Positions 54,431-63,093 of a stretch of 64,000 bases of DNA are shown piece after piece. The notes beneath the pieces are model-generated. The model made no database searches and had not been told where the DNA came from. It saw only the letters and a list, made by a program, of their open reading frames with translations. Location of the stretch: contig NZ_JAPIVS010000004.1 of assembly GCF_026239695.1 (NCBI RefSeq), positions 1 to 64,000 on the forward strand, in the 5' to 3' direction. Position 1 is the first letter of the stretch. Every line of letters begins with the position of its first letter. Position numbers and translations under genes: made by a program. Origin of the DNA: Pedobacter sp. MC2016-15 (GTDB lineage: Bacteria; Bacteroidota; Bacteroidia; Sphingobacteriales; Sphingobacteriaceae).

Positions 54431-55735
54431 GTGTCGTTAGATAAATTAAAACTTAGTAAGTCCCTGGTAACAGCAATGACTGATGCCGGCTACTTAACCC
54501 CGAAAGAAATTCAGGCAAAAACAATGTCGAGAATCCTTGGGGGACAAGATGTACTTGCTGTAGGACCTGAAGGATCGGGGAAAACAACAACTTATATTCT
54601 TGGGGTTTTGATGCGTTTAAAATACACAAAGGACGACGCGCCGAAGGTGCTGATCCTGGTGGCCGACAAAGACCGGGCTATTGCTGTAATCGATCAGTTT
54701 GTATCGCTCAGCAAAAACCGCGACCTCAATATCGTGGGTCTTTACGGTACTGGAGGTGTAGAGGCAGAAATCAATGAGCTTGTGCTGGGTATTGACATCG
54801 TGGTAGCCACGCCACCACGTGCAAGGGCCATCTATCTGAAACTGGGCTTAAATCTCAGCAAACTGCAGACATTTATTGTGGATGATGCTGAGCTGATCAT
54901 CAAGCAGGGCATGCAGCTGCCGGTATGTGAGCTGGCCAGAAGTGCAGGAAAATGCCAGCACCTGGTTTTTACAGAAGTAGTTCATGAGAAACTGACCAAG
55001 ATGACAGATCAGTTTATGAACTTCCCAACTACGATCGAAGTGGAAGACTTTGGAGATACCAAAGCTGAAACTGTCAGCCAGGTTTTATACCATCTCCCTA
55101 ACTACAAGACAAAAGTAAATCTGCTGCATCATCTCCTGCGTGATGATGAGGTTTTCGATAAGGTAGTTGTATTTGTGAATACAAGATTAGCTGCACAGAA
55201 ACTGACAAAAAGCATTGCCAGCAGTAAAGAGATGGAGTATTCCATGTTAAAGCCCCTGCATTTTGATGAAGATGGCTTTGATGATTTCGAAGACTTCAAG
55301 CAAAGTCCTGAAGCCAGGGTACTGGTAGTTGCCAATGAGGGCGAAGGCGCTTTAAACCTGGATGGATTGCCTTTCATTTTCCATTTCGAAGTACCTGAAG
55401 AAAAGGAAACTTTCCTGAGCAGGATCATCAAAAATAAAGAAAATCCTGAAGAAGTAGTGGCTATCACTTTTGCTACCGATATGGAGCTGGTACAGGTGAA
55501 AAAGATCGAGCAGTCTATAGGACAGAAGATGGAGATTTCAGATCTTCCTGAAGAGCTGCTGATCGAGAAACAAACAAAGGCAAAAGCTCAGGATAAAAAT
55601 CGCGTCGTAAAAACCAAGACTGATGAGCCTGCCGGTGGCGGAGCGTATCACGAAAAGAAAGAGAGCAACACGAAAAACTATAACTACGGCATTGGCCAGA
55701 AGGCTAAGATGACCATGAAGAAAAAGCACTCGTAG
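54431..55735 (+). CDS. degenerate DEAD-box helicase-like protein
   Basis: This 434-residue protein has the two RecA-like domains of DEAD-box RNA helicases. The Q-motif region and motif I (GPEGSGKTTTYI) are present, but motif II reads DDAE instead of DEAD and motif III (SAT) is replaced by FTE. Motif VI (HRxGRxxR) reads SRIIKNKE and lacks the arginine finger. The C-terminal tail is Lys-rich and disordered. It may bind RNA without unwinding it. The start is GTG at 54431. The coding frame is intact, so it is not a pseudogene. Confidence 0.8.
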   Translation: MSLDKLKLSKSLVTAMTDAGYLTPKEIQAKTMSRILGGQDVLAVGPEGSGKTTTYILGVLMRLKYTKDDAPKVLILVADKDRAIAVIDQFVSLSKNRDLNIVGLYGTGGVEAEINELVLGIDIVVATPPRARAIYLKLGLNLSKLQTFIVDDAELIIKQGMQLPVCELARSAGKCQHLVFTEVVHEKLTKMTDQFMNFPTTIEVEDFGDTKAETVSQVLYHLPNYKTKVNLLHHLLRDDEVFDKVVVFVNTRLAAQKLTKSIASSKEMEYSMLKPLHFDEDGFDDFEDFKQSPEARVLVVANEGEGALNLDGLPFIFHFEVPEEKETFLSRIIKNKENPEEVVAITFATDMELVQVKKIEQSIGQKMEISDLPEELLIEKQTKAKAQDKNRVVKTKTDEPAGGGAYHEKKESNTKNYNYGIGQKAKMTMKKKHS

Positions 55736-55742
55736 AAAGTCC

Positions 55743-56552
55743 TTATTTCAAAGTCTTCGCTTCGTTCCAGTAAACATCCATTTCTGCAAGTGTCATATCC
55801 TGGAGCGCTTTTCCACTTTCCTGGGCCTTGCTTTCGATATACTGGAACCTCTTGATGAACTTCTTGTTGGTTTTTTCCAGCGCATTTTCGGGATTGATCC
55901 CGATAAATCTGGCATAGTTCACCAGTGAGAAAATCAGGTCGCCGAATTCGCTTTCTGCTTTCTCAATGTCTATGGCTTCGTTATCTACGGTATTGTACTC
56001 ATTTTTGAACTCTGCAAGTTCCTCTTCAACCTTGTCCCAAACCTGCGTCTTGTTGTCCCAGTCGAAACCAATGCCACGGGCTTTCTCCTGTATCCTGCCG
56101 GCCTTCACCAATGCAGGCAGGGAGGCAGGCACACCGCCAAGAACAGACTTGTTTCCTTCTTTGAGCTTGATCTGCTCCCAGTTTCTTTTTACATCTGCTT
56201 CATCCTGTACCTCCACATCCCCATAGATATGCGGGTGGCGGTTAATCAGTTTGTCGCAAACGCTGTTCAGCACATCGACAATCGTAAAGTCGTTAGTTTC
56301 TGAGGCTATCCTTGCGTAAAATACAAGGTGCATCATTACATCGCCCAATTCTTTTTTAACCTCCTGCAGATCGCCGTCCAGGATCGCATCAGAAAGCTCA
56401 TACGTTTCTTCTATCGTCAGGTGACGCAGCGTCTCCATCGTCTGTTTTTTGTCCCAGGGACACTCTGTTCTCAGGGAGTCCAGTATGGTTAACAATCTTA
56501 AAAACGCTGATGATGGATCTGTTGCTGTTACGGGTGGAATAGTATTGGGCAT
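55743..56552 (-). CDS. mazG: nucleoside triphosphate pyrophosphohydrolase MazG
   Basis: MazG hydrolyses NTPs and dNTPs to monophosphate and pyrophosphate, in housekeeping or ppGpp-linked control. The 269-residue chain has two all-alpha MazG domains: CPWDKKQTMETLRHLTIEETYEL with EEVKKELGD-like metal residues in the first half, and EKAESEFGDLIFSLVNYAR in the second. The length is normal for the E. coli type. The start is ATG 56552 (MPNTIPPVTATD); an upstream TTG lies in the promoter box. Confidence 0.94.
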   Translation of the reverse strand: MPNTIPPVTATDPSSAFLRLLTILDSLRTECPWDKKQTMETLRHLTIEETYELSDAILDGDLQEVKKELGDVMMHLVFYARIASETNDFTIVDVLNSVCDKLINRHPHIYGDVEVQDEADVKRNWEQIKLKEGNKSVLGGVPASLPALVKAGRIQEKARGIGFDWDNKTQVWDKVEEELAEFKNEYNTVDNEAIDIEKAESEFGDLIFSLVNYARFIGINPENALEKTNKKFIKRFQYIESKAQESGKALQDMTLAEMDVYWNEAKTLK

Positions 56553-56570
56553 GATGATAAGGTTGAAAGG

Positions 56571-56578
56571 CAAAAGTA
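56571..56578 (-). promoter_or_regulatory. -7 box of mazG
   Basis: TACTTTTG on the minus strand is an exact match, giving a leader of about 15 bases. The -33 element is unclear. Confidence 0.5.
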
Positions 56579-56585
56579 CAATTTT

Positions 56586-57698
56586 CTATTCAGGTTCTTC
56601 CAGTTTGATCTTTTTGGTGATGCGGTACACTTTTCTCTTCTTCGAAGGATTAACTTTTTCACCCAGCAGGATTCCCCATGGTTTGAGTTCATCAACTCTG
56701 TCAAAGATGATTTTCAGCATCGCCAGATAGGGGATACAGAGAAACATGCCCGAGATACCCCAGATCATTTCTCCCACTACAATACCGATGAAGGCGAACA
56801 GGGCATTGATCTTTACTTTTGAGCCCACTACCAGTGGCATCAGGATATTGCCGTCAAGGGCGTGCACAGCAACAAATGCAATAATCACCAGCAGCACCTT
56901 TGCGGCACCGGCAGTAGCAAAAGTAATCAGGATACTGATGAGCAGCGCTGAGAAGATGCCTACATAGGGAACGAGGTTAAAGATTCCCGTGATCAGACCC
57001 AGGAGTACCGCATATTTTACACCGAGGATGCTCAGTACGGTCACCATCAGTCCGGTAACGATCAGCATCTGCAAAAATAAACCGAGGATATAACGTTTGG
57101 TAATGTACTGTATCTGCCCCACAATGTCACTCACCTTTTGTTCGTGCTCTTCCTTAAATACCGCCTTTAAAAAGGAGTAGAGAACCCCACGATAGTTCAG
57201 GATAAAAAAGGTAAACAACAGCAGGAAAGCCAGGAAGAGGAGCGTGGATGAAAGCGTCATCAGCGTAACGCCAACAACGGTAGCACTGGTGGCGATAGCA
57301 TTTGCAGCGCTGTTTCTCAGATAATCTATCTGTTTGTGGGCATTTACATGGAAAGTTCTTGACACCCAGTGCTGCAGTTCTTCAAAGGAATGTGTAGCCT
57401 GTTGTTTCAGCAGCGGCCAGTCCTGTCCGAGGTCACTCAGCTGATTGGCGAGAAAAGCCATGATCCCTGCTATAACAGCGATCATCAACACGACAGAAAC
57501 GATAGAAGCCAGGCCTCTTTTCAACCTGCATTTAAACTGCAGGAAATTTGCCAGGGGCAGGAGTAAAAAAGCCAGCAATACTGAAGCCATTAAAGGTGCC
57601 AGGATACTTTGTCCAAGAATGGCAAGGTATCCCAGGCAGATAATGGCAAATAATACCAAAGCCAGTTTGGCATAAAATGGGAGAGAGACGTTTTTCAT
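56586..57698 (-). CDS. AI-2E family transporter (permease)
   Basis: This 370-residue integral membrane protein of the AI-2E/PerM family has about seven to eight hydrophobic helices (LVLFAIICLGYLAILGQSIL and ASIVSVVLMIAVIAGIMAFL near the start, MLIVTGLMVTVLSILGVKYA and TGIFNLVPYVGIFSALLISI later). The family name refers to autoinducer-2 export in one member; others move ions such as sodium, so the substrate is unknown. It lies seven bases after the aldo/keto reductase stop and is probably cotranscribed with it. Confidence 0.85.
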   Translation of the reverse strand: MKNVSLPFYAKLALVLFAIICLGYLAILGQSILAPLMASVLLAFLLLPLANFLQFKCRLKRGLASIVSVVLMIAVIAGIMAFLANQLSDLGQDWPLLKQQATHSFEELQHWVSRTFHVNAHKQIDYLRNSAANAIATSATVVGVTLMTLSSTLLFLAFLLLFTFFILNYRGVLYSFLKAVFKEEHEQKVSDIVGQIQYITKRYILGLFLQMLIVTGLMVTVLSILGVKYAVLLGLITGIFNLVPYVGIFSALLISILITFATAGAAKVLLVIIAFVAVHALDGNILMPLVVGSKVKINALFAFIGIVVGEMIWGISGMFLCIPYLAMLKIIFDRVDELKPWGILLGEKVNPSKKRKVYRITKKIKLEEPE

Positions 57699-57705
57699 AG
57701 GCGTG

Positions 57706-58656
57706 CTACCAGGAACTTGCTTCGTCCAGAATTGCTATATCTTCTACATTCAGTTTTAATGCTGCGGCCCTTGTGAGTTCTTCAAGTTGCGTCAGGCTGG
57801 TGACACTGGCGATCGGAGCCGTAACTGATGGTCTGGCAATCAGCCATGCCAAAGCTACGCTTGCGGGAGCAGAATTGTATTGTTCCGACACTTCATCCAG
57901 AGCCTTCAGAATTTTAAATCCCCTGTCGTTCATATAGGCTTTGATGCCAGCGCCTCTTTTGCTTTTTCCGAAGTCGGCCTCAGAACGGTATTTTCCTGTG
58001 AGGAAGCCGCTGGCCAGTGAGTAATATCCAATTACGCCAAGCTTATTGTCCAGACAAATCTGCTCAAATTCCTTTTCAAAGTTTTCCCTTTTGTACAAAT
58101 TGTACTCAGGCTGAAAACTCTGATATTTCGGAAGGCTCAGGCGCTGACTGATGTCCAGGGATTCTTTCAATCGCCCGGCACTGAAGTTTGAGGCACCGAT
58201 CCACCTGACTTTACCCGCTCTGATCAGCTGGTCATAGGCTTCCAGGCTTTCCTCAATTGGCGTCTCAGGATCGTCATAGTGCGACTGATACAAATCAACG
58301 TAATCTGTTTGCAAACGCTTTAAAGAGCCATCTATCGATGCGATGATATGTGCTTTCGCCAGGCTTTTTTTTCCGCTGCCCATATCGCCACCAACTTTTG
58401 TAGCCAGGATCACCTTATTACGGTTATTTCTTGCTTTCATCCATTTGCCGATGATCTTTTCAGATTCACCACCTTCATTTCCTTCTACCCATCTCGAATA
58501 GGTATCAGCGGTGTCCACAAAGTTGAACCCAGCTTCAAAGAAACCGTCAAGTATTTCAAAAGATTTTGCCTCGTCCAGTGTCCAGCCAAAAACATTACCT
58601 CCAAAAGTAATTGGAGAAACCAGTAGATCTGTACTTCCTAATTTTCTTTTATCCAT
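57706..58656 (-). CDS. aldo/keto reductase
   Basis: This NAD(P)H-dependent oxidoreductase has the TIM-barrel fold of the aldo/keto reductase superfamily. The 316-residue chain has the catalytic pattern: Asp and Tyr in FVDTADTYSR, Lys in VILATKVGG, His in YQSHYDDPETP, plus the cofactor end GASNFS and the C-terminal ARPSVTAPIASVTS. The substrate cannot be told; its group often acts on short aldehydes or sugars. It lies between the permease (seven-base gap) and mnmD (31-base gap) on the same strand. Confidence 0.92.
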   Translation of the reverse strand: MDKRKLGSTDLLVSPITFGGNVFGWTLDEAKSFEILDGFFEAGFNFVDTADTYSRWVEGNEGGESEKIIGKWMKARNNRNKVILATKVGGDMGSGKKSLAKAHIIASIDGSLKRLQTDYVDLYQSHYDDPETPIEESLEAYDQLIRAGKVRWIGASNFSAGRLKESLDISQRLSLPKYQSFQPEYNLYKRENFEKEFEQICLDNKLGVIGYYSLASGFLTGKYRSEADFGKSKRGAGIKAYMNDRGFKILKALDEVSEQYNSAPASVALAWLIARPSVTAPIASVTSLTQLEELTRAAALKLNVEDIAILDEASSW

Positions 58657-58687
58657 TTTTATTGTCTTAGATCTATGAAGAACAATT

Positions 58688-59374
58688 TTAGGGATGACAT
58701 GTTTGGGTGTTTTTTATAGCGCGCAGCATTTCCCTTTTTCCGGGTGCACCCGGCAGTTTCTCGATGCTCATGCCAAAACTTTTCAGTGCCCTCTTCAGCT
58801 TGCCGGTAATGGCATACGTGACAAAGATACCTCCGGGTTTTAGGAAAGAGCAGACATGGCCGATGATCTCCTCAGACCACATTTCCGGCTGATGCTGCAC
58901 CGAAAAGGCATCAAAGTAAACCAGGTCGAAGCGCTCTTCGGTATGGAATTCCTGCAGCGTAATATGAGGAATGGTCAGCTGCAGGCGGCTGTTTACTGCT
59001 GTTGATTTTGTGAGCGCCTGATCATAGTTGCTGATAAAGTTTTCCCAGATTTCCGCAGGCACATACTGGTCATACAGCGTAGCGCTCAGTTCTTCGCGGC
59101 CTAGTGGATAAGCCTCGATACCTGTGTAATTGATGTGCAGATGTTGTTCGGCGGCAAAGGCAGCAGTCATCAGGAAATTCAATCCTGTCCCAAAACCGAT
59201 TTCCAGGATTTGCAGGGGCTGATCAGGGAAGCTTTCCTGAGCATGTTTGAGGCCTGCATCTATAAATACATGTTTGCTCTCCTGCAGGGCGCCATGTTTG
59301 GAGTGATAATGTTCGCCAATGGTTTCGTTATACAAAGTATTGGAGCCGTCTCCTGTAGGGGTAATAATATTCAT
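58688..59374 (-). CDS. mnmD: tRNA U34 5-methylaminomethyl-2-thiouridine methyltransferase MnmD
   Basis: MnmD methylates the wobble uridine side chain of certain tRNAs to mnm5s2U, the same step as the C-terminal-free half of E. coli MnmC. The 228-residue protein has the SAM-binding motif ILEIGFGTGLNFL, LVYFDAFSVQHQPEMW and the family end LPGAPGKREMLRA. The FAD-dependent MnmC half is absent, as is usual for stand-alone MnmD. A -7 box lies five bases before the ATG. Confidence 0.93.
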   Translation of the reverse strand: MNIITPTGDGSNTLYNETIGEHYHSKHGALQESKHVFIDAGLKHAQESFPDQPLQILEIGFGTGLNFLMTAAFAAEQHLHINYTGIEAYPLGREELSATLYDQYVPAEIWENFISNYDQALTKSTAVNSRLQLTIPHITLQEFHTEERFDLVYFDAFSVQHQPEMWSEEIIGHVCSFLKPGGIFVTYAITGKLKRALKSFGMSIEKLPGAPGKREMLRAIKNTQTCHP

Positions 59375-59379
59375 TCCTG

Positions 59380-59387
59380 CAAATTTA
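59380..59387 (-). promoter_or_regulatory. -7 box of mnmD, leaderless
   Basis: TAAATTTG on the minus strand is an exact match, only five bases before the mnmD ATG, so the transcript may start on or one base from the start codon. Confidence 0.55.
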
Positions 59388-59420
59388 TCCTATTTCCTTA
59401 AATTAGCTTAAATTATATTG

Positions 59421-59765
59421 ATGATGGATATAGAAATGTTCCGGGAATATTGTCTGAGTCTGCCGGGGACTACGGAAGACGTAAAATGGGATGACAACCT
59501 CTGCTTCATGATAGAAAAAAAGATCTTTGTGATGAGCTCACTCTCAGGTGGAAATCTGGCCATGAAATGTGACCCTGAAGAGTTTGATGAGCTGATTGCG
59601 CGTGACGGTATCAGCCAGGCATATCATCTCGCAAAAAGACAATGGATAGGTCTGGCAGATCTGGAAGTGATGCCTGCTGCGGAACTGAAAAAAAGAATTG
59701 CCGAATCGAGACAGATGGTGCTGGACAAGCTGCCAAAAAAAGTCCGGGAAAAATACAGTGGCTAA
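59421..59765 (+). CDS. MmcQ/YjbR-family protein
   Basis: This 114-residue protein of the MmcQ/YjbR (CyaY-like) fold has the family landmarks FREYCLSLPGTTEDVKW, KKIFVMSSL and WIGLADLEVMPAAELKKRI. The fold resembles double-wing DNA-binding domains, so a DNA-linked role is often suggested but not proven. The start is ATG 59421 or 59424, just after a TTG. It is divergent from mnmD. Confidence 0.85.
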   Translation: MMDIEMFREYCLSLPGTTEDVKWDDNLCFMIEKKIFVMSSLSGGNLAMKCDPEEFDELIARDGISQAYHLAKRQWIGLADLEVMPAAELKKRIAESRQMVLDKLPKKVREKYSG

Positions 59766-59830
59766 AACTTTTATGACCACTATCATATCTGTGGGTGCTG
59801 TAACACATTATTTAAACCTGGTGATGACGA

Positions 59831-59838
59831 TAGATTTG
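59831..59838 (+). promoter_or_regulatory. -7 box of ompW
   Basis: TAGATTTG matches exactly and predicts a leader of about 18 bases to the ATG at 59861. Confidence 0.5.
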
Positions 59839-59860
59839 TTTCAAAATAAATCAAGTTATT

Positions 59861-60565
59861 ATGAAAAGGTTATTCGTATTTGCAGCAATAATGATTGCAG
59901 GAATGAGCGTTTTTGGCCAGGTGGCCGATAGTAAAGTTTCAGAAAGTCCCTACAGGTGGAAAATCAGGCTCCGGGGTGTAGGAGTCCTGCCACAGGAGAG
60001 TGCCTCGGTTGGGGTAATTGGCGGGGATGCCAAAATCTCCAATTCATTTATTCCAGAACTGGATTTTACGTATTATTTTACCCCTCACTGGGCAGCAGAG
60101 CTCATACTGGGTACCACCCGGCATAAAGTCAGCACTGTGGGTTCAGACCTCAGCGCAATCGGCGCCGCCAGCAATGCCAGTGTTGATCTGGGCAAGGTGT
60201 GGCTGCTGCCACCAACGCTGACACTTCAGTATCACTATCCTGTGGGAATATTCAATCCCTACCTTGGAGCAGGTATCAACTATACCATATTTTACAGTGC
60301 AGACCAGGGGCCGGTAGTGAAAGATATTGCATACAAAAACAAGTTTGCATTTGCAGCACAGGCCGGTGTGGACATTGATATCAGCAAAAGATTTTTTGTG
60401 AATATAGATCTGAAAAAGATCTTTTTGTCTACCACAACCACTGTTGATGGCGCTAACCTGACACCAGCAGCAAATCCTGAGCTTGCACCGGTTTTGGGAA
60501 ATATGAAGGCTGATGTAAAAATCAATCCATGGTTACTGGGTGCCGGTATAGGATATAAGTTCTAA
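59861..60565 (+). CDS. ompW: OmpW-family outer-membrane protein
   Basis: OmpW forms a small eight-stranded barrel in the outer membrane that passes small hydrophobic molecules. The 234-residue protein has a signal peptide (cleavage near VFGQV at about 19-20) and the OmpW landmarks WKIRLRGVGVLP, FTPHWAAELILGTTRHKV, LPPTLTLQYHYP and FNPYLGAGINYTIFY, ending in the barrel signal PWLLGAGIGYKF. The transported molecule is unknown. It ends at a strong bidirectional terminator. Confidence 0.88.
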   Translation: MKRLFVFAAIMIAGMSVFGQVADSKVSESPYRWKIRLRGVGVLPQESASVGVIGGDAKISNSFIPELDFTYYFTPHWAAELILGTTRHKVSTVGSDLSAIGAASNASVDLGKVWLLPPTLTLQYHYPVGIFNPYLGAGINYTIFYSADQGPVVKDIAYKNKFAFAAQAGVDIDISKRFFVNIDLKKIFLSTTTTVDGANLTPAANPELAPVLGNMKADVKINPWLLGAGIGYKF

Positions 60566-60581
60566 AAATACTTACCAAACG

Positions 60582-60620
60582 AAAAGCGCCGCCCTGGTAT
60601 GATCCGGGGCGGCGCTTTTG
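60582..60620. terminator. bidirectional terminator
   Basis: A very GC-rich perfect 13-bp stem (60582-60594 with 60607-60619) has A- and T-runs at its base and lies between the convergent ompW and M13 peptidase genes. It may serve both. Confidence 0.9.
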
Positions 60621-60638
60621 CTCAGGTGTGGTTCTGGC

Positions 60639-62678
60639 TTACCACATTCTGATTCTGTCTTCTGGTTTTTTGTACAGCTTATCGCCTGGCTGCACATCAA
60701 ATGCTTTATACCATGCATCCATATTTACAGGTGCACCGATTGTTCTGAACTCACCCGGAGAGTGTGGATCAGTTTTAATCAGCTGTGCAGCACTTTCAGG
60801 AAGGATATTTCCTCTCCATACCTGTGCCCATGACAGGAAGAAGCGCTGGTCAGGAGTAAAACCATCAATTTTCTCGTTAGACTGACCTTGTTTAGTAAGT
60901 TTGAAAGCTGTGTAGGCAGCATTTAAACCACCCAGATCACCAATATTTTCGCCCATCGTCAGTTTACCGATAACGTGTACCGTATCCAGCACGGTGTAGG
61001 CATCAAACTGTTCGCCCAAAGCTTTGGTTTTAGCTTCAAAGTTTTTACGGTCTTCAGCTGTCCACCAATTGCGCAGGTTACCATCTTTATCATACTGGCT
61101 ACCACTATCATCAAACCCGTGCGACATTTCGTGCCCAATTACAGCACCGATACCGCCATAATTAACAGCATCGTCTGCATCAGGAGCAAAGAAAGGGAAT
61201 TGCAATATCCCGGCAGGGAAAACAATCTCGTTCATGGTAGCACTGTAATAAGCATTCACCGTTGGAGGTGTCATGCCAAATCGCGTACGGTCTACAGGTT
61301 TTCCAAGTTGTGATACCATTTCTTTATATCCCCAAACGCCTGTATTTCTCAGGTTTTGGAAATAAGTAGTACGCCCGATTGTCAATCCATCATAGTTTTT
61401 CCACTTCTCTGGATAACCGATTTTTGGAACAAATGCATGCAGTTTCGCCAGCGCTTTTTCTTTGGTAGCATCACTCATCCATTCCAGGCCTTTAATACGG
61501 ATTTCAAATGCCGTACGCAGGTTTTTGATCAGCTCAGTCATCCTGGCTTTTGCCTCTGGTTTGAAGTATTTTGCTACATAAAGCTGGCCTAACAACTCAC
61601 CAATTGCGCCGTCAGTTAATGACGACATGCGTTGCCATCTTGGTGTTTCTACCTTCTGACCTGTCTGAGCCTGGTTGAAAGCAAAGCTGGCCTTCACAAA
61701 TGGAGAACTCAAACTTCCGGCTGAACCTTTCAGTACTGACCATTGCAGGTATGTTTTCCAGTCGGCCACACTTACATTTTTCAACATTCCGTCTAAAGCG
61801 ACAAAGAATTTAGGCTGTGATACCAAAACTGTATCCTGCCCTGTTACCATTAATTTTGGTAAAATGGCATTCCATTTCAGGTTTGGAGTAGTAGCGCTGA
61901 AATCGGCTACTGTAAACTTGTTATACGTTTTATAAGGATCACGCATCTCTACGCGGGGCATCTGCGCTTCGGCCAGAGATTTTTCAATGGCCATTACCGT
62001 TTTTGCTTTTTGCTCCGCTTCAGCAGCAGAAGAGCCTGTAAGGGTAAACAGGGTAGTCAGGTAGGTTGTGTATGCCTGGCGGATCTTTACAGAACGGGCA
62101 TCATCTTTCAGGTAATAATCGCGGTCGGGCAAAGTTGTTCCTCCCTGTCCCAGAGATACTACATATTTTGTTACATTTTTTCTGTCCTGTGCTACGCCGA
62201 AGCTGAACATTGGCGATCCGATACCTGATGTGCGCATCGATATTGCTTCATCGATCACACCCTGCAGATCTTTAATCTTGCTGATTCTTGCAAGATCAGC
62301 CTTGATCGGTGTGTAACCTAACTTTTCGATGGTTGCTGTATCCATTGCTGCGGCGTAAAAATCTCCTACGCGTTTTTTAACGGATCCTGCCGGGGCAGAC
62401 TGATCAGCTGCTGCATCTTCCACGATACTTTTTACGGCATTGATATTAAAATCCCGGAGTTCATTAAAACTTCCCCAGCGTGTTTCTTTTGCAGGAACAG
62501 GGTTGTTCTTGATCCAGGTACCACTTGCGTACTCATAGAAATTATCTCCTGGTTTTACAGTCAGATCCATATTTGCAGGATCAATGAATTTTTTTGGCGC
62601 TTGTTGAGCATAGGATGTATAGCTTGCTGCTATAATGCCTAAGGCTGCCATGCAGCTTTTCAGATGTTTAGGTTTCAT
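60639..62678 (-). CDS. pepO: M13-family metallopeptidase (PepO-like)
   Basis: This neprilysin-type zinc endopeptidase should cut peptides in the periplasm. The 679-residue protein has a signal peptide (cleavage near SYAQQ at about 24) and the M13 N- and C-terminal domains. The zinc motif HEMSH (GAVIGHEMSHGFDDSG) and GENIGDLGG (third ligand Glu plus Asp) are both intact, followed by the C-terminal CRIW-like end DRIRMW. A long interrupted hairpin ends two bases before its ATG. The gene symbol follows the family's bacterial name; specificity is unproven. Confidence 0.9.
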   Translation of the reverse strand: MKPKHLKSCMAALGIIAASYTSYAQQAPKKFIDPANMDLTVKPGDNFYEYASGTWIKNNPVPAKETRWGSFNELRDFNINAVKSIVEDAAADQSAPAGSVKKRVGDFYAAAMDTATIEKLGYTPIKADLARISKIKDLQGVIDEAISMRTSGIGSPMFSFGVAQDRKNVTKYVVSLGQGGTTLPDRDYYLKDDARSVKIRQAYTTYLTTLFTLTGSSAAEAEQKAKTVMAIEKSLAEAQMPRVEMRDPYKTYNKFTVADFSATTPNLKWNAILPKLMVTGQDTVLVSQPKFFVALDGMLKNVSVADWKTYLQWSVLKGSAGSLSSPFVKASFAFNQAQTGQKVETPRWQRMSSLTDGAIGELLGQLYVAKYFKPEAKARMTELIKNLRTAFEIRIKGLEWMSDATKEKALAKLHAFVPKIGYPEKWKNYDGLTIGRTTYFQNLRNTGVWGYKEMVSQLGKPVDRTRFGMTPPTVNAYYSATMNEIVFPAGILQFPFFAPDADDAVNYGGIGAVIGHEMSHGFDDSGSQYDKDGNLRNWWTAEDRKNFEAKTKALGEQFDAYTVLDTVHVIGKLTMGENIGDLGGLNAAYTAFKLTKQGQSNEKIDGFTPDQRFFLSWAQVWRGNILPESAAQLIKTDPHSPGEFRTIGAPVNMDAWYKAFDVQPGDKLYKKPEDRIRMW

Positions 62679-62680
62679 TG

Positions 62681-62759
62681 CTTTCAGTTAATAACAGGTA
62701 CCTCAAATAAACCCTGTCAGGAATGATATAACAGGTTGAGTGGTACCGAAGGCTGAAAG
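62681..62759 (-). promoter_or_regulatory. interrupted hairpin in the 5' leader of the M13 peptidase
   Basis: Four paired blocks are nested: CTTTCAG (62681-62687) with CTGAAAG (62753-62759), GGTACC (62697-62702) with GGTACC (62742-62747), TCAA (62703-62706) with TTGA (62736-62739), and CCTGT (62713-62717) with ACAGG (62731-62735). The outer stem stops two bases before the start codon, so translation control is possible. It could instead act at DNA level as an operator. Confidence 0.6.
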
Positions 62760-63044
62760 TAATAAAATGTAGCTGCTAAAAGGTATTCTAATAAAAATAT
62801 TACCTGTTAAACCAATAGTAGATCTTGGTCAGGCCGAGCTTTTTTATGATTAATCCCGGGAGTAGGGATACTTTGATCGTTTTCATAGCTGGATAATAAT
62901 GAATTATATAGTATTAACATATTTTAACATTTATTATTGTGTGGATGTTAAAAATTATATTAATAGTCTCAGTAATTTGTGTCATACGACCCTCTTCCGG
63001 ATTTGTTTCAGGCTGCGGTATCCCCAGCAGCTTTTCTTATTTAC

Positions 63045-63052
63045 TATATTTG
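63045..63052 (+). promoter_or_regulatory. -7 box of GNAT gene
   Basis: TATATTTG matches the consensus exactly, with a leader of about 38 bases to ATG 63094. No -33 element is clear. Confidence 0.5.
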
Positions 63053-63093
63053 TGGCTGAACATAGAACCAAATACATACAACTGAACGCATAA

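Larger units (their letters stand above)
62679..63093. other. 415-base intergenic region with long hairpin
   Basis: No convincing gene lies here; a 64-codon frame on the plus strand overlaps the GNAT promoter and has no family. The left part (62681-62759) forms the long inverted structure described separately, and 62801-62809 is complementary to 62692-62700. The right part is A+T-rich and carries the GNAT promoter box. Confidence 0.7.

Noticed and set aside
62899..63093. A 64-codon frame before the GNAT gene
   Set aside because: It overlaps the GNAT promoter box at 63045-63052, has no recognised family and odd composition for this genome.
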